From: Pseudochelatococcus contaminans
GTDB taxonomy: Bacteria > Pseudomonadota > Alphaproteobacteria > Rhizobiales > Beijerinckiaceae
Assembly (NCBI RefSeq): GCF_014195635.1
Contig: NZ_JACICC010000010.1
Coordinates: forward strand, 1 to 64,000
Length of the DNA stretch: 64,000 nt
Direction: 5' to 3'
The number at the start of each line of letters is the position of its first letter. The first letter of the stretch is position 1. The notes under the pieces were generated by a model that saw only the letters and a program-made list of their open reading frames with translations, was not told the origin of the DNA and did no database searches. Positions 29,987 to 38,970 of the stretch are shown here, piece after piece. The position numbers and the translations under genes are program-made.

Positions 29987-30976
29987 TCATCTCAGATCGA
30001 AACGCAGCGGCACGGTAATCGACATGCGGCCGCCGGGAAGCGAATCAGGGAATGGCGGGAATGGCGAGGCGCGCTGTATGGTGGCCTGCGCCTCCTGATC
30101 CAGCAACGGCGATCCCGTGCCGCCGACGAGGCGGTAAGACAGCACGCGCCCCGAGCGGTCGATGACGAACTGCACCCGTGCCACGCCCTGATCGCCGCGC
30201 ACCCGTGCCGCAGCAGGATAGCGCTTGTGACGGTTGATATGCGCCATCAGGCTGCTGCGCCATGACGGCGGCGCAGCCGACAGGCTGGCCATGCCGCTGC
30301 CGGCAGACGGGGCGGCAGAACGCGGACCCGGCTGGCCGCGCGAGCTGGGCGGCGCGGTCGTGCGGTCAGCCTGCGGCCTGTCGCTGTTACGGCGCGGCTG
30401 TACCTTCGGCTTTTCCTGCTGCTTCTTGGGTTCGGGTTTTGGCTTCGGTTTGGCCTCGCGCTTCGGCTCGGGCTTGGGTTCCGGCTTTTCCTCGATCACG
30501 GGACGCGGAGGCGGCGGAGGCGGCAACGACACCGCCGCATCGGGAACTGGCGGAGTCTCGATCAACTCCGGCTCAAGCGGTTCAATCGGCTCCGGCGGAA
30601 GCGGCTCGGGAAGCGGTTCCGGCACAGGCTCCGGGATCGGCTCAGGTTCAGGGATGATCTCCGGCTCCGGTTCCGGCTGAACGTCCTCAATCGGCGGGGC
30701 ATCATCAACCTCGGGCAAGTCCTCCATCGGCGGAGCCTGCTCCGCCAACGGGCCGGGGTCGGCATCATCCGAGGCCACCTCGGGGGCGCCGGCTGGCATA
30801 AGGTCGATCATCATGGCTGGCGGCGGTTCACCAGCCGGGGCTTCGGTCCTGTTCCAGGAATCGACAAGCGCCACCAACCCGCCGTGAACAGCCACCACAA
30901 ACACGGCAGCCAGCCCCCAGCGCAGCAGTGCATTCCGGTCCGGTCCATCGTCATAATGAAAGGTTGAAACAGTCAT
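29987..30976 (-). CDS. tonB: TonB energy-transducing protein
   Basis: A 329-residue TonB protein. An N-terminal anchor is at about residues 18-40. A long Pro-rich periplasmic spacer has Pro-Glu repeats at about 90-150 and Lys-Pro repeats at about 165-200. The C-terminal TonB domain (YPAAARVRGDQGVARVQFV; SFPP-like ASPFPPFPDSLPGG) follows. It couples proton motive force to outer-membrane receptors. ExbB/ExbD are not in the window. It is the first gene of tonB-permease-ATPase, which points to iron-compound uptake. Confidence 0.92.
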   Translation of the reverse strand: MTVSTFHYDDGPDRNALLRWGLAAVFVVAVHGGLVALVDSWNRTEAPAGEPPPAMMIDLMPAGAPEVASDDADPGPLAEQAPPMEDLPEVDDAPPIEDVQPEPEPEIIPEPEPIPEPVPEPLPEPLPPEPIEPLEPELIETPPVPDAAVSLPPPPPPRPVIEEKPEPKPEPKREAKPKPKPEPKKQQEKPKVQPRRNSDRPQADRTTAPPSSRGQPGPRSAAPSAGSGMASLSAAPPSWRSSLMAHINRHKRYPAAARVRGDQGVARVQFVIDRSGRVLSYRLVGGTGSPLLDQEAQATIQRASPFPPFPDSLPGGRMSITVPLRFDLR

Positions 30977-31457
30977 CCCGCCGCCACTCGATACTTGTCA
31001 ACGCATACCTGGGTACATTTGCCCGGGTAAACTTGCCCGGTACACTGATCCGGCATATTCGCCCGCTGGCGCGATGTCGGATCTTGCGACTTCGTGTCTC
31101 TTACGAGCTGTGTCCAGTTAAAGGGTCGGGCAACAAGTAACTGCCGGATGCTCAAGAATCAAGAAAAATTAACAAGCTATTTCAGAGCGTTATAAGTTTA
31201 GAAGCATAAAAGACTGATGAAAAAACACACTGTTCAAAAACAGTTACCGCCGTCGATGTTTCTTGCCGATAGATCGCTCGCCACTCAGTTCATGGTTGGA
31301 ATAAGCGGAAATTGGCATTACAACCTCGTGATATTGCGCTTGATCTTGCCGACCATGCATTTTTTTCCGGCCTGTCGGTCGTGCGGCCGTGTCGGGGTAT
31401 CATGTTCCTCCGGAAACCGCCTCGCGACCGACCGGACCAACGAAGCAGGGACATGAA
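30977..31457. promoter_or_regulatory. Divergent tonB/hemH control region
   Basis: This 481-bp gap separates leftward tonB from rightward hemH and must hold both promoters. It contains 14-bp direct repeats near tonB (see 31006-31045), an AT-rich stretch at about 31150-31230, and TTTAGAA at about 31197, a half-site-like match to the rhizobial Irr (ICE) motif whose second half is poor. Short open frames inside look non-coding. Confidence 0.4.
31006..31045. repeat. Three 14-bp-period direct repeat units upstream of tonB
   Basis: TTGCCCGG begins at 31019 and 31033, each followed by GTAAAC or TACAC. A related CCTGGGTACA unit starts 14 bp before the first. The spacing and position 30-70 bp upstream of the tonB start suggest regulator binding sites or a local duplication. 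Confidence 0.5.
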
Positions 31458-32522
31458 ATGGCTTCAGATGCTGTAATACCGCTCGCCTCCAGCGAGGGCT
31501 TTCCGGTTTTCAAAGGCGGACGCATCGGCGTTCTGTTGCTCAATCTGGGCACACCGGAGGCAACCGATTATCTGTCGATGCGTCGGTATCTGAAGGAGTT
31601 CCTGTCCGACAGGCGCGTGATCGAGATCTCGCGCCTCATCTGGTGGCCAGTGCTCAACCTGATCGTGCTCACCAAGCGTCCCGGCCCCAAGGGCCGCGAC
31701 TACGACACGATCTGGAACAAGGAGCTCAACGAATCGCCGCTCAAGACCACCACCCGCTCGCAAGCCGAAAAACTCGCCCGCATCATCGACGAAGGCACCC
31801 CGGAATCTGCACCGTTGATCACCGTGGACTGGGCGATGCGCTATGGGTTCCCTGCCATCCGCGACCGGCTGAAAGTGCTGCAGGATGCAGGTTGTGACCG
31901 CATCCTGCTGGTGCCGCTCTATCCGCAGTATGCCGCCGCCACGACGGCGACCGCCTGTGACAAGGCGTTCGAGGCGCTGATGGCCATGCGCTGGCAGCCG
32001 ACGATTCGTGTCAGCCCGCCATATTATGAGGATCCGGTCTATATCGAGGCGCTGGCGGCAAGCCTTCGCCAATCGCTGGCCGGGCTGGATTTCGAGCCGG
32101 AGAAAATCCTGGCCTCATTCCATGGCGTGCCAAAAAGCTACGTTCTGAAGGGCGATCCTTATCGCAGCCATTGCGAGCGCACGCATACCCTGCTTTGCGA
32201 GGCCATGGGCATGGCGCCGGACAAGCTGATGCTGACCTTCCAGTCGCGTTTCGGCACCGAGGAATGGCTGCGGCCCTATACGGACGAAACCGTGATCGCG
32301 CTGGCGAAAAGCGGCATCAAGCGCCTTGCCATCGTCACACCCGGCTTTTCCGCCGACTGCCTCGAGACGCTTGAGGAAATCGGGGAGGAAAACCGCGGCT
32401 ACTTCGAGGAGAACGGCGGCGAGCAGTTCGCGGCTATTCCCTGCCTCAACGATTCACCCAAAGGGATGGATGTCATCAGCCATATCGTTCGCCGGGAGTT
32501 GCGCGGCTGGATCGATATCTGA
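31458..32522 (+). CDS. hemH: Ferrochelatase
   Basis: A 354-residue enzyme that inserts Fe2+ into protoporphyrin IX, the last step of haem synthesis. The conserved block SFHGVPKSYVLKGDPY contains the catalytic histidine. FQSRFGTEEWLRPYTDET and the C-terminal GFSADCLETLEEIGEENRG (catalytic Glu region) are also present. The ATG at 31458 has AGCAGGGA seven bases upstream. Divergent placement from the TonB operon suggests shared iron control, which is inference. Confidence 0.95.
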   Translation: MASDAVIPLASSEGFPVFKGGRIGVLLLNLGTPEATDYLSMRRYLKEFLSDRRVIEISRLIWWPVLNLIVLTKRPGPKGRDYDTIWNKELNESPLKTTTRSQAEKLARIIDEGTPESAPLITVDWAMRYGFPAIRDRLKVLQDAGCDRILLVPLYPQYAAATTATACDKAFEALMAMRWQPTIRVSPPYYEDPVYIEALAASLRQSLAGLDFEPEKILASFHGVPKSYVLKGDPYRSHCERTHTLLCEAMGMAPDKLMLTFQSRFGTEEWLRPYTDETVIALAKSGIKRLAIVTPGFSADCLETLEEIGEENRGYFEENGGEQFAAIPCLNDSPKGMDVISHIVRRELRGWIDI

Positions 32523-32617
32523 AGCCATCGTCTGAAAGACTCCCGGCCGGCCTCCCATATTTGCGACTTGCGGGATTGCGGGCTACATATCCCGCTTTGC
32601 AGGAGAACCAACCGATT

Positions 32618-33607
32618 ATGCCGGAAGCTCGTCAAGCGCCTGTTGACCCTCTCGTCTCTGCCATCGCCACCATCGACACCCAGCGCCGCGGTCTTGAGTT
32701 GCTCAACGAGGCGCTGTCGAACGGTCTTGCGGCTCCCTTCCGGGATGCCATTGCGCGCATCAGGAATGCGTCTGGCCGGGTGATCGTTACCGGCATGGGA
32801 AAATCCGGGCATGTGGGTCGCAAGATTGCCGCGACATTGTCGTCCACAGGCACGCCGGCCTATTTCGTTCACCCTTCCGAAGCCAGCCATGGCGACCTGG
32901 GTCAGATCCAGACCGATGACATCATACTGGCGCTGTCGTGGTCCGGCGCGACGGCGGAGCTGTCCGCCATACTGACCTATGCCAAGCGATTCGATATCCC
33001 GGTGGTGGCGATTACCTCGGATATCGAATCCGAGCTTGGCCGGGCAGCGGATGTCGGGCTTATCCTGCCGAAGGCGCAGGAGGCATGCCCCAACGGCCTC
33101 GCCCCCACGACATCGACCACGATGCAGCTCGTCATCGGCGACGCCATCGCGATTGCGCTCATCGAGGCACGCGGCTTTTCAGCGCAGGATTTCAAGATCT
33201 TCCACCCAGGCGGCAAACTCGGGGCGCAATTGCGCTTCGTTCGCGAGATGATGCACGCAGGCGAGCGGCTGCCGCTGGTGAAGGCCACGGCCTCCATGGC
33301 CGATGCGCTGGTGGAAATGAGCGCCAAGGGCCTCGGTTGCGTCGTGGTGATTCACGACGATGGCAAGCTGGCGGGAATCGTCACTGACGGCGATCTGCGC
33401 CGCCACATGACCAATGACCTGCCGGCGCATCCGGTTTCCGGTGTGATGACACGCGCCCCGAAGGTGATTGCGCCCGGAACGCTGGCCGGCGAAGCATTGC
33501 AGATCATCGAACGCACGAAGGTCAGTGCGCTGGTTGTGACCGATGAGGATGATCGCCCGGTCGGTGTGCTTCACATTCTGGACCTCGTGCGCGCCGGCAC
33601 CGTATAG
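32618..33607 (+). CDS. kdsD: Arabinose-5-phosphate isomerase (KdsD/KpsF/GutQ family)
   Basis: A 329-residue sugar isomerase that interconverts ribulose-5-phosphate and arabinose-5-phosphate, the first step to Kdo for lipopolysaccharide. A SIS domain (about residues 45-175, VTGMGKSGHVGRKIAATLSS, then SWSGATAEL) is followed by two CBS domains (about 205-325). The ATG at 32618 has AGGAGA upstream. It lies 95 bp after hemH on the same strand and may be co-transcribed. Confidence 0.93.
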   Translation: MPEARQAPVDPLVSAIATIDTQRRGLELLNEALSNGLAAPFRDAIARIRNASGRVIVTGMGKSGHVGRKIAATLSSTGTPAYFVHPSEASHGDLGQIQTDDIILALSWSGATAELSAILTYAKRFDIPVVAITSDIESELGRAADVGLILPKAQEACPNGLAPTTSTTMQLVIGDAIAIALIEARGFSAQDFKIFHPGGKLGAQLRFVREMMHAGERLPLVKATASMADALVEMSAKGLGCVVVIHDDGKLAGIVTDGDLRRHMTNDLPAHPVSGVMTRAPKVIAPGTLAGEALQIIERTKVSALVVTDEDDRPVGVLHILDLVRAGTV

Positions 33608-33646
33608 GCGTGCGGCACGCATCAGCATCACGCTGATTGATGGCGA

Positions 33647-34513
33647 TCAATCCACTGCCGGACGCTTGCGCCCTTTGCGAATATCCTGACGGAAAAATTC
33701 GTTGATCTCCGTGAAGGGCACGGTTTCGCCAAGCGTCGAAAACGTGCCCTGGTTCGCGACTTCTTCCGCGGCACGCATAAAACCGCTCCACGCAGCACGG
33801 CACATTCCTGAGCCGCTGCTGAGCCAGCGCACACCCAGATCAGCATAGTTGCGGATGCTCAACCCGCATTCAGGCTCAACCACAATGCTGACGGGCCGCG
33901 GCGCAACCGCCCGCACGATGCTGAGGATAGCCTCCGGATCTGTAATGCCGGGAACGTGCACGCCCTCGGCGCCAGCCGCGACATAAGCCGTGAGGCGATC
34001 GATGATGCCAGACAGGGATTCCTGATGGTTGTTGGTCAGCCGTTCAACGCCGGCTATCAGCACGACACCTGTGCCGCTGCTGTCGATAGCTGCGCGTGCC
34101 GCGCGGAAGCGATCAACCGCCAGTTCCAGCGGATAGAACGGGCGCTGGTGATCCTGCGTCGTATCCTCGATCATAATGCCGGCGATGCCGGTCTCGATGC
34201 ACAGAAGCACATTCCGCGCGACATCTTCCGGCTCGTTGGCGTAACCCGATTCAAAATCGGCCACCACGGGCAGCTCCGTCGCATTCACGATTTCGCGGAT
34301 GTGGGCGAGCATTACGCCACGAGGGACGGCCCAGTCGGTATCGGGAAAGCCGTCGGCGAAGGCAATTCCAGCGCTTGTGGTTGATAGCGCCTTGAAGCCG
34401 AGATGCTCAAGATAACGGGTGCTGCCGACATTCCATGGATTGGGCAGCACGTAAGTACCAGATGATTCGTTCAGTTTGCGGAAGGTTCGGCGTCGTTCAT
34501 GGATCGTGCTCAT
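33647..34513 (-). CDS. Isocitrate lyase/PEP mutase superfamily protein
   Basis: A 288-residue alpha/beta-barrel protein of the PEP mutase/isocitrate lyase superfamily. VVADFESGYANEPEDVARNV and GIMIEDTTQD contain the Mg2+-binding acidic residues, and TTSAGIAFADGFPDTD is near the N-terminus. The usual KKCGH catalytic motif of isocitrate or methylisocitrate lyases is absent, so it may act on oxaloacetate, on a phosphonate or on a 2-hydroxy acid. Substrate is unknown. The ATG at 34513 has AGGGGG seven bases upstream. Confidence 0.8.
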   Translation of the reverse strand: MSTIHERRRTFRKLNESSGTYVLPNPWNVGSTRYLEHLGFKALSTTSAGIAFADGFPDTDWAVPRGVMLAHIREIVNATELPVVADFESGYANEPEDVARNVLLCIETGIAGIMIEDTTQDHQRPFYPLELAVDRFRAARAAIDSSGTGVVLIAGVERLTNNHQESLSGIIDRLTAYVAAGAEGVHVPGITDPEAILSIVRAVAPRPVSIVVEPECGLSIRNYADLGVRWLSSGSGMCRAAWSGFMRAAEEVANQGTFSTLGETVPFTEINEFFRQDIRKGRKRPAVD

Positions 34514-35247
34514 GACAGGCCCCCTGAACATTGCATCTGCAATATTGAGCCATCACCCGCGGCAGGCGCGTCCAGAGCATGGCCGGAAGCGCCGCATGGC
34601 GCAAAACTTATTTCCCGGCAAATAATTTGATGAGCGGCATTTTTTGCCGGATATTTATTTTTTTGTCTGATCGTCCTCACCTGTCCAACGTATCCCATGC
34701 ACCGCAAAGCGGCATCGCCGACCTGCGCCAGAAAGCAGGCGCTGCGACATCTTGCAGGACCGCCCCGGCCTGATCGCGGCCGGGATTTCCCTTTCGAGAT
34801 GCGGTTGTCGAACCGCAAGCAGCGAGGACAGACAGGACAAGGCCCACCCTTCGCCAAAGCGCATTTCGATCAGACGAGATCGTCCAATCGACAAGAAGTT
34901 GCCAGATTTTCAGGGTGCCGCGTCATGCGTGCGAAAAATCGCACTGCGCGCGCAATGCCATTGAATGGCATGCCATGGGCAAAGATTGCCCCGTGGCAAA
35001 TCGGATACTGGCGTCATCGGTTTCTTCCCGGGCATTTATCGTGTGCCCGTTGTCTTATGTCCAATTTTGACACAATCTCTGGAACCGCGCCGGAAATCAA
35101 CCGTCAAAGCGTTGCATTCGACGCTGCTCACGGTTGCGTGCAAGGAAGCCATACGGGCGAGCGGGACCATTATCCCCTCGCCCGCCAGATCAACATACGT
35201 GCCCGGCCCACACGCGGGCCAAGCATAACTGATGGTACAGCGCTGGT
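34514..35247. other. 734-bp intergenic region with no supported gene
   Basis: The first 150 bp are AT-rich and probably hold the promoter for the gene at 33647-34513. A short palindrome, ATGCCATTGAATGGCAT, lies at about 34958-34974. Open frames in this stretch have poor coding character, with low-complexity or frame-shifting composition. It may contain decayed DNA or an unrecognised RNA gene; I see nothing I can name. Confidence 0.4.
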
Positions 35248-36102
35248 TTACGCCACGTCTGTTTTGGCACCTTCCGCGGCGCTGTCGATGTGCGCAACGA
35301 GATCCGGCGACAGGGAGAGCGCCTCGGCAAGCTCCGACAGGAACGCTTTTTCCTTCTGCGTATCAGGCTCGATGGCGAGACGGGCAGCGGTATAGATCTC
35401 GACTGCAAGCTCCTCGCTGGTCGCGGCGGAAGCAAGCTGGGTTATGGAGGCGGGATTGGCGAACTCGCTGTCGAGGAACTTCACGGCCTCCGGCTGGAAA
35501 CCGTTGCTGCTGAGGCTGCCGACAATCCGGCCACGCTCTTCCGTATCGATATGACCATCGGATGCAGCAGCGGCGATGGTGGCGCGCAGCAGCACCAAAG
35601 CCGTATCCTGCGAGGCCGATTCAGCACCGAAAGGTGAGGATGCCGGCGGAGCTTCGACCCGCTCGCCGCCCGATGCCGCGACAGGCTGGCCACTCTTCCA
35701 TGCATCATAGGCCTTGTATGCCAGGCCGCCGATAAGCGCGATGCCGCCGAGGCTGGCAGCCGACGACGTGACGGATTTGCCCGACGAGCGGTTGCCGATC
35801 AACAGGCCCGCAAGCCCACCCGCGACGGCGCTGGCAATATTGCGCCCCTGAGGCGTGTTCAAATATTCGCGCGCCTGAGCGATGAGGTCCGAACCCGCGT
35901 CAGCCACGGAACCGGGCTGACCAGCCTGCTTGCCTGTGAGCTGGCCGATGGCGCTGCCGAGCAGATCACCGATTCCGCCGGAACCCGAACCGAAAAATGG
36001 ATTGTCAGCCGGCGCACTCGCCTGGCCCGAAGGAGCGCGGGTATCCGGACCCGCCGCGGCGGAGCCGATGAGCGCATCAAGTAGCTTCTTTGCATCAAGC
36101 AT
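35248..36102 (-). CDS. DUF533 / TerB-like membrane-associated protein
   Basis: A 284-residue protein. The N-terminal MLDAKKLLDALIG block, a Gly/Ala-rich hydrophobic stretch (SAVAGGLAGLLIGNR, GGIALIGGLAYKAYDAW) at about residues 95-150 and a C-terminal DUF533/TerB-like helical domain (LVLLRATIAAAASDGHIDTEERGRI) match the YebE family of unknown function. The start at 36102 has GAGGAG eight bases upstream, excluding the longer frame. YebE-type genes are envelope-stress responsive in enterics; relevance here is unknown. Confidence 0.85.
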   Translation of the reverse strand: MLDAKKLLDALIGSAAAGPDTRAPSGQASAPADNPFFGSGSGGIGDLLGSAIGQLTGKQAGQPGSVADAGSDLIAQAREYLNTPQGRNIASAVAGGLAGLLIGNRSSGKSVTSSAASLGGIALIGGLAYKAYDAWKSGQPVAASGGERVEAPPASSPFGAESASQDTALVLLRATIAAAASDGHIDTEERGRIVGSLSSNGFQPEAVKFLDSEFANPASITQLASAATSEELAVEIYTAARLAIEPDTQKEKAFLSELAEALSLSPDLVAHIDSAAEGAKTDVA

Positions 36103-36368
36103 GAACAGCTCCTCTTTCAAGAGATTGTCCGGACGCCGCCGGATAGGCCCGGGAAAACGCCCCATCATGACAGAACCGGGCACACGTGCAGATCGTTCCG
36201 GCGATTTCCGAAGGACCAGCGCGTTCATGTCTCCGACTGCACGCACAGCGTAAGAGCAGGAGGCCGGTTTCACCAGTCATTTCTTTCATCAACTGGAAAA
36301 TCTATTCTCGATATTGAAGCAAACCGTCACAATACCGCTAATTCAAATGAACACCCTGACATCCGAAA

Positions 36369-38222
36369 TCATGGACCAATTGCACTCTCGATATCGTCCG
36401 TGAGTTGCAGGCGTTGCAGGCGGGCATAAATACCGCCCTCCGTGACAAGTTCTTCATGGGTGCCGCGTTCAACGATCTGGCCCTTGTCCATCACCAGAAT
36501 GAGATCGGCGCGGCGAACCGTCGAGAGTCGATGCGCAATGACCAGTGTCGTGCGCCCCTGTGTGAGGCGGGCAAGCGCATCCTGCACAGCACGTTCGGCC
36601 TCCGCATCGAGAGCGCTCGTGGCCTCATCGAGCATCAGGATCGGCGCATCCTTCAGAATGGCGCGGGCGAGCGACACCCGCTGGCGTTCGCCGCCCGACA
36701 GGCGGGAACCGGCAGTGCCTACACGAGTATCGTAACCTTCCGGCAGGGCGACGATGAAATCGTGCGCGGCGGCAGCGCGCGCCGCAGCCTCGATATCAGC
36801 ATCCGAAGCGCCGGGCTTGCCGAAGCCGATATTGGCGCGGATCGTGTCATCGAAAAGCACGACCTCCTGACTCACCACGACAACATGATCGCGCAGGCTG
36901 GCGAGTGTAACGTCACGCACATCCTGCCCGTCGATGAGCACCGCCCCCTCCGTGACATCATACAGGCGAGGCACCAGCGCCATGAGGCTGGATTTTCCCG
37001 ATCCCGAACGGCCGACAAGCGCGGTCATCTTGCCCTGCGGCAGATCGACGGAAATACCATCGAGCGCCGTGACATCATGCCGATAACGGAATGAGACATC
37101 GCGAAACGCAATAGCCCCCGCCCCCGGCTGAAGCGCAATCGCGCCGGGCCTGTCGACGATGGTGGGTGGCACATCGAGAATATCGTAATAGCGGCGCAGC
37201 GCAGCCATGGCCTCCTGCACGATCGCATTGAGGTTGCCAATGGAGCGCACCGGCTGCGCCGCCATCAGCAGCGCCGTCACGAAGCCGGTAAATTCACCGA
37301 CCGTGCTTTGACCTTCGACAATGCGCCAACCGATCAGCATCATCACCGCCGCGACAGCCACACCCCCGCCAATTTCCAGCAACGGATCAAGCCGCCCACG
37401 CGCATTGGCCGCCCTGATCTTCAGGTCGCGCACCGTATCGAACGCCTGCGCGGCCCGTCCCTTCAGATAGCCTTCAAGGCGAAAGATCTTCGCGACCTTG
37501 GCGCCCGACAGACTTTCGGACACCAGATTGGCCATCGCGCCCATTTCCTCTTGCGTGGAGGTGGCGACACGGCGCAGTTTCTTGCCAAGACGTGCCACCG
37601 GCTGGGCGACGAAAGGCGCGACGAGCGCTGCAACCAGCGTCAACGTCGGATCGATCCATAACATCGCACAGACAAGTGCAATGACCGTGGCGCCATCGCG
37701 CAGCAGCACGGTGAACAGACGCGTCAACGCCTCCTTGATATAGGCGAAATCGGTCGTAAAGCGCTGAGTCAGCGTCGCCGGGCTTTCCCGTCCGAGTTGC
37801 GCGAGATCGGCATCGATCAGATGCGCATACAAGGCCGTTTGCATATCTGCTTCGATACGCGCGATCACCTTATTGGTGAGCACCGTCTGCCCCAGAAGCG
37901 CGAACCCTTTGATGCTGGTGATGACGATAACGAAAATCGGCGCCAGCATGATGGCTCTCGCATCGCGGGCGGTGAAAGCATCATAGGCTTCCTTGATCAA
38001 AACCGGATAGAGCGCCGTCGCCCCGGCAATAATCGCAATCAGCACCAGCACGATACCAAGAGTAGCGCGGTGTGGTCGCACCCACTCCCGCCACAACCGG
38101 CGAATGGTGGGCACCGTATCTCCCCGCCTGAACGTCGCAGGCAGCAGCGATATCAGAAACCCTTTTGGAGCCGGATCATCGACCTTGAAAGGCTGGCGGG
38201 TGTTATGCGAATTCTTGCTCAT
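36369..38222 (-). CDS. MsbA-like ABC exporter (fused permease/ATPase)
   Basis: A 617-residue half-transporter. Six transmembrane helices (about residues 45-330) precede an ATP-binding domain with Walker A GRSGSGKSSLM, signature LSGGERQRVSLARA and Walker B ILMLDEATSALD. It resembles lipid A flippase MsbA and exporters of polysaccharides or lipids. It is last in the leftward phosphatase-glycosyltransferase-methyltransferase-exporter group, 62 bp from the methyltransferase, which supports export of a glycolipid. The exact substrate is unproven. ATG at 38222 is preferred over 38267. Confidence 0.85.
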   Translation of the reverse strand: MSKNSHNTRQPFKVDDPAPKGFLISLLPATFRRGDTVPTIRRLWREWVRPHRATLGIVLVLIAIIAGATALYPVLIKEAYDAFTARDARAIMLAPIFVIVITSIKGFALLGQTVLTNKVIARIEADMQTALYAHLIDADLAQLGRESPATLTQRFTTDFAYIKEALTRLFTVLLRDGATVIALVCAMLWIDPTLTLVAALVAPFVAQPVARLGKKLRRVATSTQEEMGAMANLVSESLSGAKVAKIFRLEGYLKGRAAQAFDTVRDLKIRAANARGRLDPLLEIGGGVAVAAVMMLIGWRIVEGQSTVGEFTGFVTALLMAAQPVRSIGNLNAIVQEAMAALRRYYDILDVPPTIVDRPGAIALQPGAGAIAFRDVSFRYRHDVTALDGISVDLPQGKMTALVGRSGSGKSSLMALVPRLYDVTEGAVLIDGQDVRDVTLASLRDHVVVVSQEVVLFDDTIRANIGFGKPGASDADIEAAARAAAAHDFIVALPEGYDTRVGTAGSRLSGGERQRVSLARAILKDAPILMLDEATSALDAEAERAVQDALARLTQGRTTLVIAHRLSTVRRADLILVMDKGQIVERGTHEELVTEGGIYARLQRLQLTDDIESAIGP

Positions 38223-38284
38223 CGTCGATCCGGTTGCGGACAAGCCCATCATACGGATGGAGCACACATGATTTATTAGCCGGG

Positions 38285-38968
38285 CTAAATATCAATTGTA
38301 GCCCGTTCACCCTTCAATGCCCAGACTTTGGAGACCTTGATCTCCGCATCCTCCAGCTCACGGGTGACGGGCACGCGGTAAGTTGCGAGCGGAACTAGCT
38401 TTTCGCGCGGCAGATAAGCCCGTCCCGGATCGCCGATCAATACGAGCGCACCCCGTTCCTGCAATTGGGCAAGCCACGCGATAACATTTGCAGCAATGTC
38501 CCGCTCGTAGCATATGTCGCCGGCCAGCACGACATCCCATCCCTCATCGCGCCCGATCAGGTTCTCGTGCCGAACCTTGACTGCCACATAATTAGCCGAC
38601 GCATTGATACGGATCGCATCGATTGCAAACGCATCGATATCGACCGCTTCAACCTCGCGCCCTCCCGCTTTCGCCGCCGCAATGGCAACGAGGCCAGAGC
38701 CGGAGGCAAAATCCATCACACGCCGTCCAGATACGGTCTCGGGATGATCGAGAATATAACGGGCAAGCGCCTGACCACCCGCCCACGCGAATGCCCAGAA
38801 AGGCGGCGGCAAGCCGATGCTCCCCAGCTCCTCTTCGGTTTTATACCATAGGGCAGTTGCCTCATCGGCAACATGCAGACAAATTTCCGGGGCATGCGGC
38901 ACAGGAGCAGCCCGCGTGTGGGCGTAAATAAAGGCCGAACGATCCGCAATCGTCTCGCCATTCGCCAT
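38285..38968 (-). CDS. Class I SAM-dependent methyltransferase (ETFB-lysine/PrmA-like)
   Basis: A 227-residue Rossmann-fold methyltransferase with motif I VMDFASGSGLVAIAAAKAG at about residues 83-101, an acidic motif II (VEAVDIDAFAIDAI) and a post-I motif DVVLAGDICYERD. The pattern resembles the METTL20/ETF-beta lysine and nicotinamide methyltransferase-like families found in alphaproteobacteria. The substrate is not determined. It starts 2 bp after the glycosyltransferase stop, so it is part of the same transcript. Confidence 0.8.
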   Translation of the reverse strand: MANGETIADRSAFIYAHTRAAPVPHAPEICLHVADEATALWYKTEEELGSIGLPPPFWAFAWAGGQALARYILDHPETVSGRRVMDFASGSGLVAIAAAKAGGREVEAVDIDAFAIDAIRINASANYVAVKVRHENLIGRDEGWDVVLAGDICYERDIAANVIAWLAQLQERGALVLIGDPGRAYLPREKLVPLATYRVPVTRELEDAEIKVSKVWALKGERATIDI

Positions 38969-38970
38969 CG

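Noticed and set aside
31217-31456. 79-residue ORF beginning MKKHTVQKQ
   Set aside because: Lies in the tonB/hemH control region, has no ribosome-binding site or convincing coding pattern.
34697-35395. 232-residue ORF in the intergenic region
   Set aside because: It overlaps the DUF533 gene on the opposite strand and lacks a ribosome-binding site and recognisable domain.
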